Shown: positions 10,301 through 19,834, counted from the first letter of the stretch. The stretch: DNA of 37,642 bases from Alphaproteobacteria bacterium (GCA_007117665.1 SKGD01000109.1:1-37642), one strand, 5' to 3'. Notes: generated by a model from the letters alone, not told the origin. A program made the numbers and translations.

Positions 10301-10908
10301 ATGATATGGATATTCGCGGGGCAGGAAATTTGCTGGGCGAGGAGCAATCCGGCCATATCAGGGAGGTTGGTGTTGAGCTTTACCAGCAAATGCTGGAAGA
10401 GGCTGTCGCGCTGGCGCGTGAGGGGCTGGATTATGACAGTGCGCCCGATTCCGGGACATGGTCGCCACAAATTAATGTTGGAACATCTGTTTTAATTCCA
10501 GATCACTATGTTGAGGATTTAAGTTTAAGGATGAGCTTATATCGCCGCCTCTCAGAGCTGGAGCAGGGAGATGATGTCGATTCTTTTGCGGCGGAGTTGA
10601 TCGACCGTTTCGGGGATTTGCCGGAAGAGGTCGTTAATTTGCTCGATATTGTCACAATCCGGCAATTTTGCCGCAAGGCAGGCATCGGGTCGGTCGAGGC
10701 CGGGCCAAAAGGCGCGGTGATCGGGTTTCATAAAAATAATCCGCCTGATGTTACGGCATTGATGGGCTGGATTGCTGAAAAAGGCGGCGCGATCAAATTG
10801 CGCCCGGATCAGAAAATCGTTGCTATTCGCCAGTGGATAAATGTCGAACAGCGGGTGCGCGGGGTTAAATCACTGGTACAGGAACTGGCCGGGTTGGTAC
10901 GATCCTAA
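7348..10908 (+). CDS. mfd: Transcription-repair coupling factor Mfd
   Basis: 1186 aa; GDVGFGKTEIAIRAAYIA, DEEQRFGVKQKERLK, LTATPIPRTLQMALTGVRDLSLI, RADMFGLSQLYQIRGRIGRS; starts 1 nt after sdhE stop. Confidence 0.97.
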   Translation: MNGGDGALMGVADKKHSGDDDFLPDMRVFYGMPEGHDARMLADRARLLAAQDRVLVHVALDDARMALLADMLAFFAPDVRVICFPAWDCLPYDRVSPHNEIVAQRVAALASALAWQSETKRYPRIFLTSVNAASQRVMPRESLEKAVLQAVKGGRLESGQLQSFMQHNGYVRTETVREPGEYAIRGGIVDLFPPGCDEPVRIDLFGDEIESVRSFDPVTQMTTGQRDGLTLHPATEFLLDDDSIARFRTAYRDLFGVVRGDDPLYEAVSTGRRYSGMDHWLPLFFDKMETLADYIPGACYTVDPHGTQAVRERIAQVEDFYQARRTMQESQAKAKKESTATLYHPLPPAQLYCDYQEWCGAPDADVVILSPFGIPDGAVAGCEDGKGRKGHDFAAIRALPDGDVFASLRDHINALRADDPARKIMIAAYSHGSAARLKALMESAGITPLASCGAMDDVKKLKPGQTGIAVLALEQGFVSPDLAVMTEQDILGDRLSRTTKKRKKAGNFLKEVSSLAPGDLVVHVDHGVGRFDALVTLEAAGKLHDCLKIVYAGDDRLFVPVENIDVLSRFGSDEGTVPLDKLGGAGWQARKARVKKDLMIIADKLLKLAARRLLQKADKMEIGSALYQEFAARFPYHETDDQLRAIEAVTDDMAQAHPMDRLVCGDVGFGKTEIAIRAAYIAAMSGAQVALVVPTTLLARQHYNNFAARFKGTGIRIAQLSRLVPAREAAKVREGLADGSVNIVIGTHALFAKNIRFAHLGLLIVDEEQRFGVKQKERLKELKSSVHVLTLTATPIPRTLQMALTGVRDLSLIATPPVDRLAIRTFVLPYDPVVIREALLREHYRGGQSFYVVPRISDLEMIEERLRELVPEIKFITAHGQMPPQELEDRMSAFYDGQYQVLVATNIIESGLDIPSANTMIIHRADMFGLSQLYQIRGRIGRSKVRAYAYLTYSPGKILTQQGQKRLEVIETLDSLGAGFQLASHDMDIRGAGNLLGEEQSGHIREVGVELYQQMLEEAVALAREGLDYDSAPDSGTWSPQINVGTSVLIPDHYVEDLSLRMSLYRRLSELEQGDDVDSFAAELIDRFGDLPEEVVNLLDIVTIRQFCRKAGIGSVEAGPKGAVIGFHKNNPPDVTALMGWIAEKGGAIKLRPDQKIVAIRQWINVEQRVRGVKSLVQELAGLVRS

Positions 10909-11002
10909 AAAATTTTCATAATTTCTTGCCTTAAGGGCGAATTTTATGTCAAGTTCGATTGGCTTGATTAATTAAGAATATATAAATGGGAGTATAAAGC
11001 GT

Positions 11003-13255
11003 ATGTCTCGAGCAAAATTCTCATCGACAAAGAAGAAGCAGGGCAATGCGGTGCGTATGATGGAAGACGTGCTGGAGGGGGGCGATGGCTTTGTTCGATC
11101 CCAGACTCACCAATATATTTTAAATCTGGTCGAACGAACGCAGATCAAGAGCAAGACAGCAAGAGATATTTGCCACGCGGCCGAGATGCTGTTTTCTTAT
11201 GATGACTCGTTTTGCGAGACGTTCCCGAAAAACAAACCAGCCCCATCTCCTCAAAAAAGCAAGTCCGAAGAGGAGAAGCATGATTTTTATTATAAGCGTT
11301 CTATCGGCGTAGTGAAGAATGCCGTTGTACTGGATGACTGGAACAATCTGAAAGCATATTTGAAGGCAAAAATAGAAGAAGACAAAGATGCCAGGCCAAA
11401 AGATGATTTTGGCAATCTTCAGCGTCTTTCAGCGCATTTGGGGCTGAGCGATACCCAAAAAGCGCTGCTTGATTTTATTTATGTGTCCGATCGTTCGGAG
11501 ATGCTGGATGATTTTGTCAAATATTGCTCGGATCAAAACAGGGAAAAAGTGCCTGCTTATATCGCACGGGCGATCGGCAGCGGTGATGATCTTCAGGGGG
11601 TCATGCGTGCTTTGGGTATGAAAGGGACGTTGGCCGCATACGGGTTTCTATACAGCGAAGACGATACAGATTACGGCATTTTGCCGAAAATGGACGGGCT
11701 TTTGTTGGACACGTTGGCCGATCCGGCATCGACCGACGATGATCTTGTGCATAATCTTTTGGGGAAAACGGTCTCGACGGATCTGAGTGCGGATGATTTC
11801 GATCATCATCGTGCGGCTTTGGACGATGCGGCAAATATTTTGAAACATGCTGTCGAGCGCGGCGAGAAAGGAATCAATATCCTGCTTTATGGCCCGGCCG
11901 GTGGCGGCAAGACCGAAATGGCCAAGGTTCTGGCAGAGATGACCGGCGCAAGGCTTTATTCCGTAGGCGAAGAAGATGATGATGATTTTGAGGGGCCGCA
12001 AAGCATGGGGCAAATGGGGCGCTTCTATTCATACGGACAGAGTAGCAACCGCCAGCGTATGGCGCAGCTTCGTCGTGCGCAAGCCTTGCTGACGGGCAGT
12101 AAAAATGCAGCCTTGTTGTTTGACGAGATTGAGGACTTGCTTCTCAAGGGTACAGACTCTGACAAAAGTCCTGATACCGAAAGCAAGATCGAGGTTAACA
12201 GGATGTTGGAAAACAACCCTGTGGCCACGATCTGGACGGGCAATAATCCTGAAAAGTTCCACGACGCGGTGCGGGATCGCTTCACATACAGTATTTTTGT
12301 CGATTATCCGCCGACAATCGTCCGCAGGAAAGTCTGGGAAAAACAGTTATCGGTCAATGGCGTAACGTTGGGCGAAGAGGATGTTTTATCGTTGGCGCGC
12401 CGTTATGACCCGCCGCCGCGCATGATCGCTAAAGCATGCCGGATGGCAGCCATGACGGGCGGGGGCATGGAGACTATCAGGAAAAGTATTGAGGCATCTG
12501 CGCGCCTTCGTTTTGGCGATCCTAATGCTGTTGCGGCAGCGGGATCCCCGCCGGAGAAATTTCTTCCTGAATTGATCGGCGGAACGGCGGCGAATGATGT
12601 GTCTGGGACGATGAATGCGCTGATCGCGCGCGGACGGGAAGGAAAGCCGTTTAAATTATATGTTGAGGGTGAAGCCGGTTCCGGGCGCGGAACAGCCTTG
12701 CAATATATGGCGGAGAATATGTCTCGCCATGTGTTGTCGGTCGATATTGCCGAGCTTGTCGCGCCGCACCCCATGATGCCGCCCGAGGCCAAGATCCGCA
12801 GCGCATTTAATGCCGCGGCGGACGGTACGTTCGTTGTGTTGAATAATATCGAGGAAATCAGTACCGACCCGGATTCACATGCCGGTAAATGGGATCATGA
12901 TATTGCGACATTATTTATGAACGCGGTCATGGAGTGCAAAGGTACGGTTGCCGTGACCACCACCAGAAAAAGCGGTATTCCTGACTGGGTCAGGAAAAGC
13001 TTTTCTCACCATATGGCGTTTCAACCCCTGTCGGCAAATCAGGCGGGGTCGGCTTATAAAGCGTATTTCGGGCAGGAACCACCCAAGAGCCTGTTTGATG
13101 GAAACGGCTCTTTCGTTCCTGCTGATTTTGACCGTGCGGCAAAAATATTGACCTGCCTTGACCTTGCGCCGGAAGATCATGCTGGCCGGCTGACGGTTTT
13201 ACAAGATCAGGCCACAGCCCGGAGGACGGAGAGCCTCCGTCCGGGTTTTGTCTAG
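11003..13255 (+). CDS. Two-module AAA+ ATPase of unknown function; second module degenerate
   Basis: Module 1: GPAGGGKTEMAK Walker A, AALLFDEIEDLL Walker B, WTGNNPEKFHDAVRDRFTYSIFVDYPP. Module 2: GEAGSGRGTALQY and FVVLNNIEEIS (weak Walker B). Confidence 0.8.
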   Translation: MSRAKFSSTKKKQGNAVRMMEDVLEGGDGFVRSQTHQYILNLVERTQIKSKTARDICHAAEMLFSYDDSFCETFPKNKPAPSPQKSKSEEEKHDFYYKRSIGVVKNAVVLDDWNNLKAYLKAKIEEDKDARPKDDFGNLQRLSAHLGLSDTQKALLDFIYVSDRSEMLDDFVKYCSDQNREKVPAYIARAIGSGDDLQGVMRALGMKGTLAAYGFLYSEDDTDYGILPKMDGLLLDTLADPASTDDDLVHNLLGKTVSTDLSADDFDHHRAALDDAANILKHAVERGEKGINILLYGPAGGGKTEMAKVLAEMTGARLYSVGEEDDDDFEGPQSMGQMGRFYSYGQSSNRQRMAQLRRAQALLTGSKNAALLFDEIEDLLLKGTDSDKSPDTESKIEVNRMLENNPVATIWTGNNPEKFHDAVRDRFTYSIFVDYPPTIVRRKVWEKQLSVNGVTLGEEDVLSLARRYDPPPRMIAKACRMAAMTGGGMETIRKSIEASARLRFGDPNAVAAAGSPPEKFLPELIGGTAANDVSGTMNALIARGREGKPFKLYVEGEAGSGRGTALQYMAENMSRHVLSVDIAELVAPHPMMPPEAKIRSAFNAAADGTFVVLNNIEEISTDPDSHAGKWDHDIATLFMNAVMECKGTVAVTTTRKSGIPDWVRKSFSHHMAFQPLSANQAGSAYKAYFGQEPPKSLFDGNGSFVPADFDRAAKILTCLDLAPEDHAGRLTVLQDQATARRTESLRPGFV
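13218..13249 (+). terminator. Intrinsic terminator inside the 3' end of the AAA+ gene
   Basis: cccgg-agg-acggag-agc-ctccgt-ccggg hairpin (11 bp with 3-nt bulge) followed by tttt; lies just before the TAG stop at 13253. Confidence 0.65.
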
Positions 13256-13358
13256 AGCTTTTCGCTTTCAATCGTGACTGTGTTGCTTCGTCGCTCATGT
13301 ACGGGTTTGTACATTTCGCTCCTCGCGCCTGATCACGATTAAAAGCGATTTGCTCTAG
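13252..13358. repeat. MITE-like 107-bp inverted-repeat element with CTAG at both ends
   Basis: ctagagcttttcgctttcaatcgtga ... tcacgattaaaagcgatttgctctag: 26-bp terminal inverted repeats with 4 mismatches; central palindrome atgtac-gggttt-gtacat. Confidence 0.75.
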
Positions 13359-13481
13359 TAACGGCAGAACCAGTAGCCACCTGTTCGGTTTTATTTGTTT
13401 TACAGCCTGTGATAATATGGGATGATGGCTGGCGTGCGCAGGGGCGCGCCCGTCCGGATAATCTTTAAGACAGGATTGATC

Positions 13482-13886
13482 ATGAGCCGAGAATATGCCG
13501 AGAGTCGAATCCGTGAAGCGCTGGAAAGTTGTAAGGGAAACGCGACCAAAGCCCGTCAGCGCATTATTGCGCAATTGGCGGATGATCATAAATTGCTGAT
13601 GGCGCTGGCGCGGCCGCATTTGACGGGCATTGTGTCTCATGCGGTCAACCGGGTCGTATCGCGCTCTGAGATTGAAGACAGCCCGCCGCCTGAGCAGCCA
13701 AAAACGCTGGATATGCCGCCCCAGACGTTCGGACAGGAAATATTGCAGGCTCTGCAGGGCAATAAATCGGCGACATTCGGTCTTGAAAACGACCTTCCCG
13801 GCCGCCGCCGCGGGCAGGCTTCAAAAAACCACATAGAAGCCATGAAGCGTATCGCGCGGAAACATGACGACGATAAGAAAATCTAA
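13482..13886 (+). CDS. Conserved-looking hypothetical protein (134 aa)
   Basis: ATG at 13482 in the frame of ORF 13422..13886; overlaps the next gene by 23 nt, suggesting operon coupling. Confidence 0.6.
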   Translation: MSREYAESRIREALESCKGNATKARQRIIAQLADDHKLLMALARPHLTGIVSHAVNRVVSRSEIEDSPPPEQPKTLDMPPQTFGQEILQALQGNKSATFGLENDLPGRRRGQASKNHIEAMKRIARKHDDDKKI

Positions 13887-14970
13887 GCCTCAGACGCTCT
13901 ATGATTGCTTTTCTCCCACAAAGCGCACCGCTTTTCTGGCGCGGTTCGGCTGTGATCCGGCTCGTCTTGAGCCAGTCGGCGAGGATTGCGCTTTCCGCCG
14001 TTATTTTCGGGTTTACTCAAAAACAGACGGCACGTCCGCCATTTTGATGGAAGCGATGCCGCAAGACAGCCCGTTCCGAACGCCGGGACACGATCTTGGT
14101 GATTTTGTAAGGCTGGCGGGTTTTTTGCGTGCGCGCGCTATCAGCGTTCCCGATTTGTATGAATGGGATATTGCGGATGGCTATGCTTTATTATCCGATT
14201 TCGGGGATGTGTCTTTCAAGACGGCCGCCGCGCAAGGCGAAACGCGCCGGACAGATCTTTACATGCTGGCGGCGGATGCGTTGGCAGATTTGCATCGTAA
14301 AACGGCGAAAGATATGCCTGACAGCCTTCCCGATTATCACCAGAGCCATGTCCATCACGGACGGGTGCGGGTGATTGACTGGTATATGCCGCAAATTCTT
14401 GCTAAAAGGCCTGATGATGCCCTGCGGCGCGATTATCTGGCGGTGTGGGATACGATCGAGCGGAGCTTGCCGCCTGCTCCCGCCGGTTTTTTGCATGTTG
14501 ATTATCATTTTGAAAATTTGATGTGGCGGGCGGATCAGAAAGGGCTGAATCGTTGCGGTATACTCGATTTTCAGGGCGCGATGCGCGGGCCTTTGCCTTA
14601 TGATCTGGCCAATCTGGCCGAAGATGCGCGTATGGACTTGCCGGATGCGTTGCGGCGCGCGATTTTAGATCGTTACTGCCGGGATATGGGACAGGCGGAA
14701 AAAGATCACTTCATGGTGTGGTATCGCGTTCTGGCTACCCAGTTTCATTGCCGGATCGCCGGGCAGTTTATCCGGCTGGCGCTGCGTGACGGCAAGCCCC
14801 GCTACCTTGCTTTTATGCCTTATGTTTTGGGGCATTTACGGCGCGGGTTGCAAGACCCTGTGCTGGCGCCGTTGCAAACATGGTTCGCGCAAAACGGTAT
14901 TGTTTTTACGGATCGTGCTTGGTCTATGGAAGATTTATCGATGGATCATGTTCCCCCGGACGCATTTTAG
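13864..14970 (+). CDS. amgK: AmgK-like aminoglycoside/choline kinase fold phosphotransferase (cell-wall sugar kinase family)
   Basis: GFLHVDYHFENLMW catalytic loop, GILDFQGAMRGPLPYDLANLAEDAR, N-terminal GEDCAFRRYFRV. Confidence 0.75.
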   Translation: MTTIRKSKPQTLYDCFSPTKRTAFLARFGCDPARLEPVGEDCAFRRYFRVYSKTDGTSAILMEAMPQDSPFRTPGHDLGDFVRLAGFLRARAISVPDLYEWDIADGYALLSDFGDVSFKTAAAQGETRRTDLYMLAADALADLHRKTAKDMPDSLPDYHQSHVHHGRVRVIDWYMPQILAKRPDDALRRDYLAVWDTIERSLPPAPAGFLHVDYHFENLMWRADQKGLNRCGILDFQGAMRGPLPYDLANLAEDARMDLPDALRRAILDRYCRDMGQAEKDHFMVWYRVLATQFHCRIAGQFIRLALRDGKPRYLAFMPYVLGHLRRGLQDPVLAPLQTWFAQNGIVFTDRAWSMEDLSMDHVPPDAF

Positions 14971-15001
14971 CCCCCTTATCTGATGAGGCTGGCTTTCTTT
15001 T

Positions 15002-15036
15002 GTCATGGCCGGATGCCCGCTCAAGGCGGGCATGAC
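15002..15036. repeat. Palindromic repeat of the gtcat...gcgggcatgac family
   Basis: atgcccgc-tcaag-gcgggcat perfect 8-bp stem. Confidence 0.65.
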
Positions 15037-15170
15037 AGTTGGGGAGGGGCGATCATGACAAAATCCAACCTGAATACACAATGCTTTAGCGTATCAGATG
15101 CATTTTTGGTTGTCCTGCAGTTCTTAAGATTCTAGTCTTTGCCCTGACTGGTTTTGTTCACGCAGATTGA

Positions 15171-16403
<1,233 letters not shown>

Positions 16404-16404
16404 T

Positions 16405-18093
16405 TTACAGGCGCCGGCGCGTCCCCGTGGTATTTTTAGAGGATGCTTCTTTTTGTGGCTGGTCGGCCAGTGCTGCCGCTGTATCATTGGCGGGATTAAT
16501 GCAGTAATTATAAAGTCTTTTTAATAAGCTGGGGCGGCTGTTGCAGGGAATCTCTTTCTCCAGCTTTGCGAGGTCAAAATCACCGGTGTCGGATCCCTTC
16601 AGCCCGATTTTTGCGGTGACGCGCTTGTATTTTTCATCATCCATTTTGCCGAGACGATGCAGGTTATCAGCCAGCATTTGTGCTAGATTTCGAATTTTTT
16701 CATCATCTTCGCGCAGGTAAGAGCGACCGCGCTGGATCAGTTTTTTGATGTTTTCACGGCTGGCATCCAGAAGGTCGCGGGACGGGAAGTTCGTTTCTTC
16801 TTCGGTTGAATGCGGCGCCATGCGCGGGTTCAGGTCAATAATATTTTCTTCACCGATCTTTGCCTTGAAATCATCCATGGCGTCACTGAACGTATAGCCG
16901 GTCAGCTCAGAAAGCTCGCGCCCCATGGCCAGATTTCCGGCAACACCGAACTCGACATAATAGTCTCGTAAAAGTTCGAGTTTTTTACGCTGCTTTTCTT
17001 CGTCATTGAACGCGCCGTCGATCAGGTCACGCTCAAGGAATTTTGACAAATCCTTGCTGAAATATTTACCTGTCCCGGCAATGACCAGGACAACTTTCGT
17101 ATCATCGTCCACCTGCGACAGAACATCATTGACGCTTCTGGGTTTGTGGATTGGCGCTTTGTCGCTGCATAAAAGTCCTGTTTCGGTGATATGAGGCGGG
17201 AAAGCCAGCGGATTTGCCGTGCTGGCCATGACAGCATCCCATAGCTTTATGTCATGGCTAACCCGTCCGGCGTCGTTATCCGTGTCGTTAAACATATCTT
17301 GTTTTAGCGTGGAGAATGTGACAACCCGGTTGTTGATGATATCGTAAGCCGAAATAAACACTGATTTCGGACAGTCGCTGACCTGCATGTCGCCAAGGAA
17401 GTTTTTGTAGTAATCTTCCGGGATTTTTGGGTCAAACAGGTAATCTTTTGGCGGCGCATATTTATCTTTGATCCGGTCTAAAATGCCAACCGCATGTTTT
17501 TTGAATATAACGCCCAGACGCCCTGTATAGGTTCTCACGGATAATAGTTCGGCGATTGCGTCAACGCACATTTCAGAACCGGGGATATCTCTTTTTATGC
17601 GCTCGCACAGGGCAAGAGCTTTTTTCTGCGAGCCTTTTGTCAGCCAGCGCTCTGTCGCGGCTTCGCGCAGATTATAGGCGGTCAGCTTATCGATGCTGGT
17701 TTCTGCGGACAGCTGGTCACATAATTTCTGGATCTCTTTTACTTTCAGGAAGTCTGCCTGCAACGGGTCAAGGCCGGTAAATACCTTCGTCAGGTTAATT
17801 CCGTTGCGGACATGCATCTTGGCCCAGCGACCGGGCATTTCAGGAAAAAAGCGCGGCCCGGCGGTTGAAAATAGCTTTATCCCTTTGCGCGCGGTCATTC
17901 CGGGAACATTGAGGCCAGCGACTAAAATGCTCCCCGTCGAGACGCCTTCCATGACCTGGAATAGCTCGGATGTCGGTGTTTCTGTCAGAGATTCAATGCG
18001 TCCCAGCGTAATAGCGGGAATAATGCCGTGCATCGCCCCGCCGGGGATGTAGAGTATAAAAACGGTTTTCTTCTTATTATCGTTAGCAGACAT
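16405..18093 (-). CDS. Patatin-like phospholipase family protein (562 aa)
   Basis: Oxyanion-type IPGGAMHGIIPA, GVSTGS (GxSxG), and SDKAPIHKP in place of canonical DG[GA]; convergent with aspC by 1 nt. Confidence 0.75.
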   Translation of the reverse strand: MSANDNKKKTVFILYIPGGAMHGIIPAITLGRIESLTETPTSELFQVMEGVSTGSILVAGLNVPGMTARKGIKLFSTAGPRFFPEMPGRWAKMHVRNGINLTKVFTGLDPLQADFLKVKEIQKLCDQLSAETSIDKLTAYNLREAATERWLTKGSQKKALALCERIKRDIPGSEMCVDAIAELLSVRTYTGRLGVIFKKHAVGILDRIKDKYAPPKDYLFDPKIPEDYYKNFLGDMQVSDCPKSVFISAYDIINNRVVTFSTLKQDMFNDTDNDAGRVSHDIKLWDAVMASTANPLAFPPHITETGLLCSDKAPIHKPRSVNDVLSQVDDDTKVVLVIAGTGKYFSKDLSKFLERDLIDGAFNDEEKQRKKLELLRDYYVEFGVAGNLAMGRELSELTGYTFSDAMDDFKAKIGEENIIDLNPRMAPHSTEEETNFPSRDLLDASRENIKKLIQRGRSYLREDDEKIRNLAQMLADNLHRLGKMDDEKYKRVTAKIGLKGSDTGDFDLAKLEKEIPCNSRPSLLKRLYNYCINPANDTAAALADQPQKEASSKNTTGTRRRL

Positions 18094-18187
18094 AACTCTC
18101 CCTGATTTTTTTCTTTTATATTAGGGGGTCGTCATAAAAAAGTCATGAAAATTATATTGTGCATCGCACCACTTCCGCGCAATTTAG

Positions 18188-19447
18188 TTACTCTTTCGGC
18201 GCGCCTTTCAGCAGTTGTAAATAGCGCTTTCCGCGGCCCATTAGCGTTTTCCCTTTTTCACCGGAAGAAGTTTTTTGCGTACGGTGACTCACCAGCAAGT
18301 GGCAGAGCCTGTCGAGCTGCTTTTTGTTTTCTTCCATGATTTCATGCGCGAAATTTTCGAGTTTTTTCAGATTTTCGGGGCTGGCATCATCAATTTGCGG
18401 ACTGGGCATGCCGGGATTAAAGGGCTGCGCCAGCATTGTTTTATTAAAGACAAAGAGATTATTGCCCATTTCTTCTGAGAATCCGTACATAAGAGCGGAT
18501 TCGGAGGCGTGGAAAAAGATGTTAATCAAGGGCAGGTCATTGACCGGATCAACCACGCCCAACGCACCATAGCGGTTCCAGTCTTCTTTTTTGACCGAAC
18601 GGTTTGTATGGCCGGTTCCCAGAACGATCATAATCAGGTTGCTGTCTGCGGGAATATGCCGGCGGATCGCGCCAAGGTAACTGATACAGGGATTGTCGAA
18701 AATGACGCCGTCAATCGCTGAATAGGAAATCGTATTGCGGTGGTCGGGATAGGTGGCCGTAAAATGATGGCACGGAAAATAAGTCGGCGCGGCGCAGCTC
18801 GCCATGACGGCATCATACAAAGACACGTCAGGCGTCTTTTGCGCGATTCCTGCGGGGTAATTATGCCTGATATGTTTCAGCCAGACAGCATGGCCTCCTT
18901 CATCAATAAAGTTATTGACCGTGCGTGCCGGCGTATCTGCGGTATCACCTTTTTCCTCGGCGACTTCTAATTGCTCGCCGTCAATATTATAGGTCGGGAT
19001 AATCAGGCTGCATAAAGAATCGGATAATTTACTGTCGCCATATAAAGCCTGCAGGGCGCGTCCCAGATGAGATGGGTCGTAATGGCCATGCCGGAACAGC
19101 CAGTTTAACTGGCTGACCTTAAGTGTCCGGTTGTTAAAATCATGCAAAATACCCCGAAAATCCCGGAAACTGTCGGGAGGAAAAATCTTGAGCCCTTCGC
19201 GCTCGTAAAATTTGACCAGATGCCGCGCCTTGTAAAAGGGTATTGACGGGTTGTCGGGGTGAGGGCGGGTAATCGCCGCATTCAAAATAGCGCCGGTCGA
19301 AGGGCCGGCGAAGATATCGACCATCTCGGCCATGCGAAGGCCTGTTTGCTCTTCTATATGCGCCATGATATGCGCCGGAACCAGCCCACGCATACCGCCG
19401 CCATAATTAAACAGAGCAATATAGGTTTTTTTGTTTTTTGTACTCAC
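18188..19447 (-). CDS. Patatin-like phospholipase family protein (419 aa, GTG start)
   Basis: YGGGMRGLVPA oxyanion loop, GPSTGA (GxSxG), AIDGVIFDNP (DG dyad). Confidence 0.85.
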   Translation of the reverse strand: MSTKNKKTYIALFNYGGGMRGLVPAHIMAHIEEQTGLRMAEMVDIFAGPSTGAILNAAITRPHPDNPSIPFYKARHLVKFYEREGLKIFPPDSFRDFRGILHDFNNRTLKVSQLNWLFRHGHYDPSHLGRALQALYGDSKLSDSLCSLIIPTYNIDGEQLEVAEEKGDTADTPARTVNNFIDEGGHAVWLKHIRHNYPAGIAQKTPDVSLYDAVMASCAAPTYFPCHHFTATYPDHRNTISYSAIDGVIFDNPCISYLGAIRRHIPADSNLIMIVLGTGHTNRSVKKEDWNRYGALGVVDPVNDLPLINIFFHASESALMYGFSEEMGNNLFVFNKTMLAQPFNPGMPSPQIDDASPENLKKLENFAHEIMEENKKQLDRLCHLLVSHRTQKTSSGEKGKTLMGRGKRYLQLLKGAPKE

Positions 19448-19568
19448 AGCATACTCGGAGAAAAATGATTGCAGAAGTCTGACCCCAAAGAATACCCTGA
19501 ATAAAGCGGTTTGTCAGCGTATTGAAACGACTTATTCCCTGACCGCGGCACTGTCCTGAAAGCAGGGC

Positions 19569-19595
19569 AAAAAAAAACCGGGTCTTACGACCCGG
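19569..19595 (-). terminator. Intrinsic terminator of the candidate sRNA
   Basis: ccgggtc-gtaa-gacccgg perfect 7-bp stem followed by nine T on the minus strand. Confidence 0.9.
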
Positions 19596-19671
19596 CGAGT
19601 TGAACAGGGAGGTTTCACGTCTGGGAGACGTAGGACCTTTGGGAAGATCCTGTCAACGCCAAAGCGTTGAT
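19569..19671 (-). ncRNA. abcR: Candidate AbcR (alpha-r15)-type trans-acting sRNA
   Basis: Minus-strand sequence AUCAACGCUUUGGCGUUGACAGGAUCUUCCCAAAGGUCCUACGUCUCCCAGACGUGAAACCUCCCUGUUCAACUCGCCGGGUCGUAAGACCCGGUUUUUUUUU: three hairpins, CUCCCA-type loop motifs, terminator; TATAAT upstream; adjacent to lsrB-like gene. Confidence 0.7.
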
Positions 19672-19677
19672 GAGAGG

Positions 19678-19683
19678 ATTATA
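19678..19683 (-). promoter_or_regulatory. -10 element of candidate sRNA promoter
   Basis: Perfect TATAAT on minus strand 7 nt before the predicted start (~19671); no good -35 match, consistent with an activator-dependent promoter. Confidence 0.6.
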
Positions 19684-19729
19684 TACTTAACTGACTCCTT
19701 GACGCCACCTCTTTTTCATCATGACAGCT

Positions 19730-19744
19730 ATGCGTTTGACGCAT
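19730..19744 (-). promoter_or_regulatory. Candidate LysR-type regulator box (T-N11-A palindrome)
   Basis: ATGCGT-CAA-ACGCAT perfect inverted repeat centred about 66 nt upstream of the predicted sRNA start. Confidence 0.55.
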
Positions 19745-19834
19745 GCCTAAAAAGAAAAATAATTTCAACGACTTGAAACTTTACATATGTTTTTTGCAAA
19801 TAATATTACACGGAATTGAACGAAATCTTCTCCT

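Noticed and set aside
16405-19447. Patatin pair as a CBASS-type defence system
   Set aside because: No CD-NTase or ancillary genes nearby; the surroundings are housekeeping genes, so a defence assignment is not supported.
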